Translations under genes and position numbers: made by a program
Assembly (NCBI GenBank): GCA_005773755.1
Contig: SXHE01000816.1
Coordinates: forward strand, 1-14,339
Length of the DNA stretch: 14,339 nucleotides
Direction: 5' to 3'
From: Planctomycetia bacterium
GTDB taxonomy: Bacteria > Planctomycetota > Planctomycetia > Gemmatales > Gemmataceae
Shown: positions 12,893-14,339 of the stretch, piece after piece
Layout: each line of letters opens with the position of its first letter
Numbering within the stretch: position 1 is the stretch's first letter
Notes under the pieces: generated by a model
Seen by the model: the letters and a program-made list of their open reading frames with translations, nothing else
Told to the model about the DNA's origin: nothing
Databases searched by the model: none

Positions 12893-14339
12893 TTACAGGC
12901 CGGGCGGGAGCGGTTCGTCGAGCCGCACGCGGGCGACCTCATCGACGTGCGCGGGCGAGCCGAAGCCGATGATCGCGGACGACACCGCCGCGTGCGACAG
13001 CACGAACCGCACCGCGAGTTCCGTGGGCGTGAGGCGGCCGGCGATGCGCTCGCGGAGGGCGCGGGCGCGGGCCGCGTCGCGCTCGTAGAGGGCCAGCGGG
13101 ACGTACGGCGTCTTCAGCGTGTGCGCGCTCGGCGGTTGGGCGAGCAGCGCGCCGCCGGCGAACACGCGGATCGCGAACACGCCCATTTCCTGGGCCACGC
13201 AATCCGCGATGATGTTCCCGTAGTCCGTCTCGCCTTCAACGGGCGCGCCGCAGGCGCTGGGGTTCAGCACGTTGAACGGCACTTGCAACGTGTCGAAGGC
13301 ACTTGAACGGACGACCTCGCGCATCGCCTCCGGGTGCCCGGTGCCGGTCAGTCCGAGGTGCGCGACAAGGCCGGCGTCGCGCACCTTCGACATCGCTTCG
13401 GCGATACGAAGCGCGTCGCACGAGGTGATCGCGGTCGGTTCGTCGTCGCGCCCGCGGGTGATACCGTTGTGAAGCTGGAGCAACGTGACGCGCGGCACGC
13501 GGAGCCGCGTCAGGCTCTCTTCGACCGACTGCCGGACGAAGGCGTCGGGGTCGTCGAGCGCGCCGGGGTGAACGCGCACCTTCGTGGCGATGTGGACTTT
13601 CTCGCTCGCGCCCAGTCCCGCCAGCACGCGGCCGAGGCTCGCTTCCGACGCGCCGCTGCCGTAGCCGGGCGCGGTGTCGAACCAGTTGATGCCGCGCTCG
13701 AGGGCGCGCTGAACGGTTGCGGTCTGCGCGCCGAAGTCGGCCTCGGTCATCAGTCCCGACACCGGCCCCGCGCCGAACGCGACCGCCGACACCTTCAGCC
13801 CCGTGCGCCCGAGCGCGCGGTACGACATCGACCGGCCCTTGCCGTCGAACGCGCGATAGACCGCGCTGTTGTCCCAGTCGCCGAACCCCTGCCCCGCGAG
13901 TTCGGCGAGCAGCGCCTCGTGGGTCGCCGTCAGCGGCAGCGCCGCGCCCGTCTTGTCGCCCTCGCTCCGGATCAGGCGCACGTCCTTGAGGTGCTGCGAC
14001 AGCTTCGCCTGCGGGGTGAAGTCGCCGTCGATCATCTTGCGGCCCTTCGCGTCCATCGCCCGCGAGTACGCCGCGCCGAACTGTAGGATTTCGAGGACCG
14101 CGGCGAGATCGAGGCCGCAGCACCGGGCGAGCGCAAGCCCCTCCGCGAGCGCGGCGCGGTTCAGCCCCAGCACGAGGTTCACGACGAGCTTCGCGCGCGC
14201 GCCGCTGCCCCACGGCCCGACGTGGAACCACCGCGCCGCGAACATGCGAAACAGTGGTTCGGCCCGCGCGTACACCTCAGCCGGCCCACCGGCCGTAACG
14301 ACCAACTCGCCGGCCCGCGCCCGCTCGCTCGACCCGGTC
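12893..14339 (-). CDS. Fused hydroxyacid-dehydrogenase-like / aldo-keto reductase protein (5' end beyond window)
   Basis: The frame is open from the right edge to a TAA at 12893: 481 visible residues, N-terminus missing. Visible residues 1-170 are the C-terminal part of a 3-hydroxyisobutyrate dehydrogenase / glyoxylate reductase-like protein: TGSSERARAGELVVTAGGP, then GSGARAKLVVN with the family's catalytic Lys (K50) and Asn (N54), and a normal family end, GFGDWDNSAVY. The NAD-binding Rossmann half would lie outside the window. At residue 171 (Met at 13828) an aldo-keto reductase begins: MSYRALGRTGLKVSAVAFG. Its catalytic tetrad is complete, numbered from that Met: D51 and Y56 in FDTAPGYG, K83 in ATKV, H120 in LQLHNG; it is 311 residues long, normal for the family. 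There is no stop or linker between the parts. Either this is a true bifunctional fusion, or an internal start at 13828 (with only a weak AAGGG upstream) also yields a separate reductase. It heads the tight string with the pseudouridine synthase. Confidence 0.85.
   Translation of the reverse strand, partial: TGSSERARAGELVVTAGGPAEVYARAEPLFRMFAARWFHVGPWGSGARAKLVVNLVLGLNRAALAEGLALARCCGLDLAAVLEILQFGAAYSRAMDAKGRKMIDGDFTPQAKLSQHLKDVRLIRSEGDKTGAALPLTATHEALLAELAGQGFGDWDNSAVYRAFDGKGRSMSYRALGRTGLKVSAVAFGAGPVSGLMTEADFGAQTATVQRALERGINWFDTAPGYGSGASEASLGRVLAGLGASEKVHIATKVRVHPGALDDPDAFVRQSVEESLTRLRVPRVTLLQLHNGITRGRDDEPTAITSCDALRIAEAMSKVRDAGLVAHLGLTGTGHPEAMREVVRSSAFDTLQVPFNVLNPSACGAPVEGETDYGNIIADCVAQEMGVFAIRVFAGGALLAQPPSAHTLKTPYVPLALYERDAARARALRERIAGRLTPTELAVRFVLSHAAVSSAIIGFGSPAHVDEVARVRLDEPLPPGL

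Noticed and set aside
13236..14231. A 331-codon minus-strand frame overlapping the fusion gene in another frame
   Set aside because: Arg/Gly/Ala-rich shadow of the real frame, which carries the catalytic residues of two families.

Overview
The window reads as a chromosomal segment of a GC-rich planctomycete, most likely of the Gemmata lineage. The evidence is a tandem pair of proteins carrying the TIGR02996 'repeat-companion' N-terminus with leucine-rich repeats (a hallmark of Gemmata-type genomes), many exported proteins of unknown function, a von Willebrand A protein of planctomycete type, and dispersed GC-rich palindromes between genes. Every genuine gene has a same-length shadow frame on the other strand, as expected at this GC content. 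Taxonomy is inferred from family content; no marker RNA or ribosomal gene is present.

Layout. (1) Positions 1-7259, all minus strand, in transcription order: a small two-helix membrane protein (7259-7017), an exported von Willebrand A protein (6896-5688), an exported all-beta protein of unknown function (5611-4952), an exported DUF4139/MuiA-like protein (4865-2982), a Tat-type intradiol dioxygenase (2822-2103), an OmpR/PhoB-type response regulator (2017-1268) and the 5' part of its probable sensor kinase (1240 to beyond the left edge). Three gaps in this run hold palindromic repeats placed just after a stop codon (2032-2102, 2909-2976, 5635-5679). (2) Positions 7472-10478, plus strand: two exported proteins, a probable lipoprotein and a DUF11-ended protein, which share a homologous central domain and a short proline-rich motif. 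A hairpin terminator lies between them. (3) Positions 10491-14339, minus strand: a tight gene string reading from the right edge. It holds a fused hydroxyisobutyrate-dehydrogenase-like / aldo-keto reductase protein (5' end outside the window), an RluA-type pseudouridine synthase, and two TIGR02996/LRR proteins. The gaps are 9 nt, a 4-nt ATGA overlap and 12 nt, so this is almost certainly one transcript.

Working together. The regulator and kinase form an ordinary two-component pair. The vWA, beta and MuiA-like proteins are all predicted exported, lie in series with sensible ribosome sites, and may act together in the cell envelope; this is inference. The plus-strand pair is probably a surface or periplasmic pair born by duplication. 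No CRISPR array, tRNA, rRNA, transposase or phage gene is visible. No stretch over 300 bases lacks a gene; the longest gap is the divergent promoter region 7260-7471.

The observations most worth following are the paralogous exported pair with its uncharacterised shared domain, the dehydrogenase/aldo-keto reductase fusion without linker, and the palindromes that cap the 3' ends of genes.
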